Assembly (NCBI GenBank): GCA_960531495.1
Contig: OY482860.1
Coordinates: 796,501-860,500 of the forward strand
Direction of reading: 5' to 3'
Length of the DNA: 64,000 nucleotides
From: Zeus faber
Lineage: Eukaryota; Chordata; Actinopteri; Zeiformes; Zeidae
A program made the translations under genes and the position numbers. The notes below the pieces were generated by a model that was not told the DNA's origin, searched no databases, and saw only the letters and a program-made list of their open reading frames with translations. Shown piece after piece: positions 63,155-64,000 of this stretch. The stretch's first letter is position 1, and each line of letters begins with the position of its first letter.

Positions 63155-63624
63155 CTATAGTAATATAACTCTTTATAATCCCCCTTTGGGAAATTCAGGA
63201 AAGACCAACAAAGCTCTTATCTGCTGCTTGGTTGACTTGACAGCGTGGAATCTACCTGTTATGTTTGTGTTTTTATTTGAGGGGTTTTATGGAAACTATG
63301 TTTTGTTGTTATTGACATTTCGATTTTGTTTTTTTGTTTTCTTCTTCCAGGTGCAGCTGACAGACTTTGAAAACTCTGCGTATGTGGTGTTTGTCGTGCT
63401 GCTCACTCGAGTCATCCTGTCCTACAAACTGGATTTCCTAATTCCCCTGTCTAAGGTAAGACTTTCATATGAATATATCTAGATTCAAACATGTATAAAT
63501 ATCTGGAAAAAAAGATGTATAAATGTGTAATTTCTGCACCAGGTCGATGAAAACATGAAGGTGGCACAGGAGAGGAACGCGGTGCAGGAGGGAATGTTCT
63601 ACTTTAGGAAGGACATCTTCAAAG
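55576..63624 (+). CDS. gclc: Glutamate-cysteine ligase catalytic subunit, exons 1-13, 3' end beyond the window
   Basis: Exons: 55576-55725, 57045-57157, 59616-59798, 59896-60009, 60816-60874, 61124-61260, 61371-61445, 61604-61720, 62531-62669, 62745-62857, 62981-63073, 63351-63455, 63543-63624. All have GT-AG borders and consistent phase, covering about 493 of the usual 637 residues. It begins [20 protein letters not shown] and has [43 protein letters not shown] and [25 protein letters not shown] joins glutamate and cysteine using ATP, the rate-limiting step of glutathione synthesis, in the cytosol with the modifier subunit GCLM. The Cys pair in GNCCLQ (249-250) corresponds to the site of the intersubunit disulfide in mammals. 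The start has a good context (GACCATGG). No break was seen. Exons 14 on should lie to the right. Confidence 0.97.
55940..56030. repeat. TG/TGTA/TA microsatellite in gclc intron 1
   Basis: TG then TATG then TG then TA runs. Confidence 0.9.
56215..56325. repeat. ATCC/ATCT tetranucleotide-rich repeat in gclc intron 1
   Basis: Alternating GCATCTATCC and ATCTATTTAT phrases. Confidence 0.8.
57385..57412. repeat. Perfect 28-bp palindrome with inverted CCAAT words
   Basis: ACTCGCCATTGGTT followed by its exact reverse complement AACCAATGGCGAGT, with no spacer. Confidence 0.98.
58064..59080 (-). mobile_element. Tc1-like DNA transposon, one end lost, transposase broken
   Basis: The left end GCGATCAGCCACAACATTAA is a Tc1-type terminus. 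The minus strand encodes pieces of the DDE transposase: [20 protein letters not shown] (about 58380-58440, second catalytic Asp) and [20 protein letters not shown] (58270-58325, third acidic position). They lie in different frames, and upstream parts lie further right. The right terminal inverted repeat is not seen. Confidence 0.87.
60010..60815. other. gclc intron 4
   Basis: Contains a C run then A run (60571-60613), much like the one in the 5' flank at 55291. No exon recognised. Confidence 0.7.
61721..62530. other. gclc intron 8
   Basis: AT-rich, no exon recognised. Confidence 0.7.
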
Positions 63625-64000
63625 GTCAGAGAGGAACCAGGCTCTGGTTACTGGAGAGCTTGGGACGTTAACGATAAATTGACTATTGATTAATTGCTCA
63701 TAAGAATTTAAGCGATTTTCAGATTTTGTCTTATTGATAAGAACTGAACAATCTTCAGTCTTGTTGCAATTGTATCAATGGGAGTCTTTGGGGCGCAGGG
63801 ACCCCCAACCAGGAAGTAGTAATACTCACCGGAACGACAGAGGGCAGTGGAGAGGAAAAAATGCCCAGTGGAGCAAGAAGTAGTACTAGAAGTAGATGGA
63901 GGCTTCCGGAAGAGCGACAAACAACAAACACGGCTGCGTGTAGAAAACAATGTTTATTGTTGCTCAACAACTAAGATGGGATGCAGGTGGAACGCGATAA
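63625..64000. other. gclc intron 13, cut by the window edge
   Basis: No further exon recognised before the end of the window. Confidence 0.65.

Overview
The window looks like nuclear DNA of a ray-finned (teleost) fish. It has multi-exon vertebrate genes with GT-AG introns, very long CA/TG and ATT microsatellites, and fish-type mobile elements: CR1/L2/Rex-like LINEs, tRNA-derived SINEs, Tc1 and hAT-like DNA transposons, and endogenous retroviruses. No prokaryotic features were seen. The species cannot be named from sequence alone.

Four host genes are present. From left to right: (1) lrrc1, minus strand, first coding exon only (4889-5047), with a GC-box-rich upstream flank; the rest runs off the left edge. 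(2) An Elongin A gene (eloa or its teleost paralogue), minus strand, complete in 11 coding exons (24869 down to 10629), 666 codons. (3) klhl31, plus strand, complete in two coding exons (26933-28107 and 28203-28935), 635 codons. (4) gclc, plus strand, first 13 coding exons (55576-63624), running off the right edge. Order and orientation of lrrc1, klhl31 and gclc match what is known of the mammalian locus; the Elongin A gene is an extra neighbour. The genes do not form one pathway: LRRC1 is a cortical LAP scaffold, Elongin A a Pol II elongation factor and cullin-5 adaptor, KLHL31 a muscle BTB-Kelch protein, and GCLC the rate-limiting enzyme of glutathione synthesis.

Between klhl31 and gclc (about 29-55 kb) lies a pile of mobile DNA. 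A minus-strand L2-type LINE appears split (33.3-34.1 and 49.2-49.6 kb) around a plus-strand retrovirus, ERV-B (34140-48838). ERV-B is itself interrupted by a tRNA-SINE (35801-36005) and by a second, minus-strand retrovirus, ERV-A (36643-45358, 4-bp duplication CAAC). ERV-A has both LTRs, a proline-tRNA-like primer site, a polypurine tract, two zinc knuckles, and recognisable protease, RT, RNase H and integrase remnants. It has no visible env and many breaks. Between its protease and RT lies a duplicated domain with two H-V-[T/S]-L motifs, which resembles the 2H phosphoesterase signature; this is the most unusual coding observation here. Two related LINE copies sit at 6-8.4 kb and 50.2-52.1 kb. 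An 80-bp scrap nearly identical to the second lies in the middle of ERV-A gag, where the capsid should be.

Other structure: inverted DNA-transposon copies flanking eloa exons 5-8; an eloa intron made mostly of a CA/TG microsatellite; a 365-bp foldback element at 53.2-53.6 kb; perfect or near-perfect palindromes at 17.7, 33.5 and 57.4 kb; and two antioxidant-response-like sites about 1 kb upstream of the gclc start codon. All reading was by eye; identities and family names were not checked by any search.
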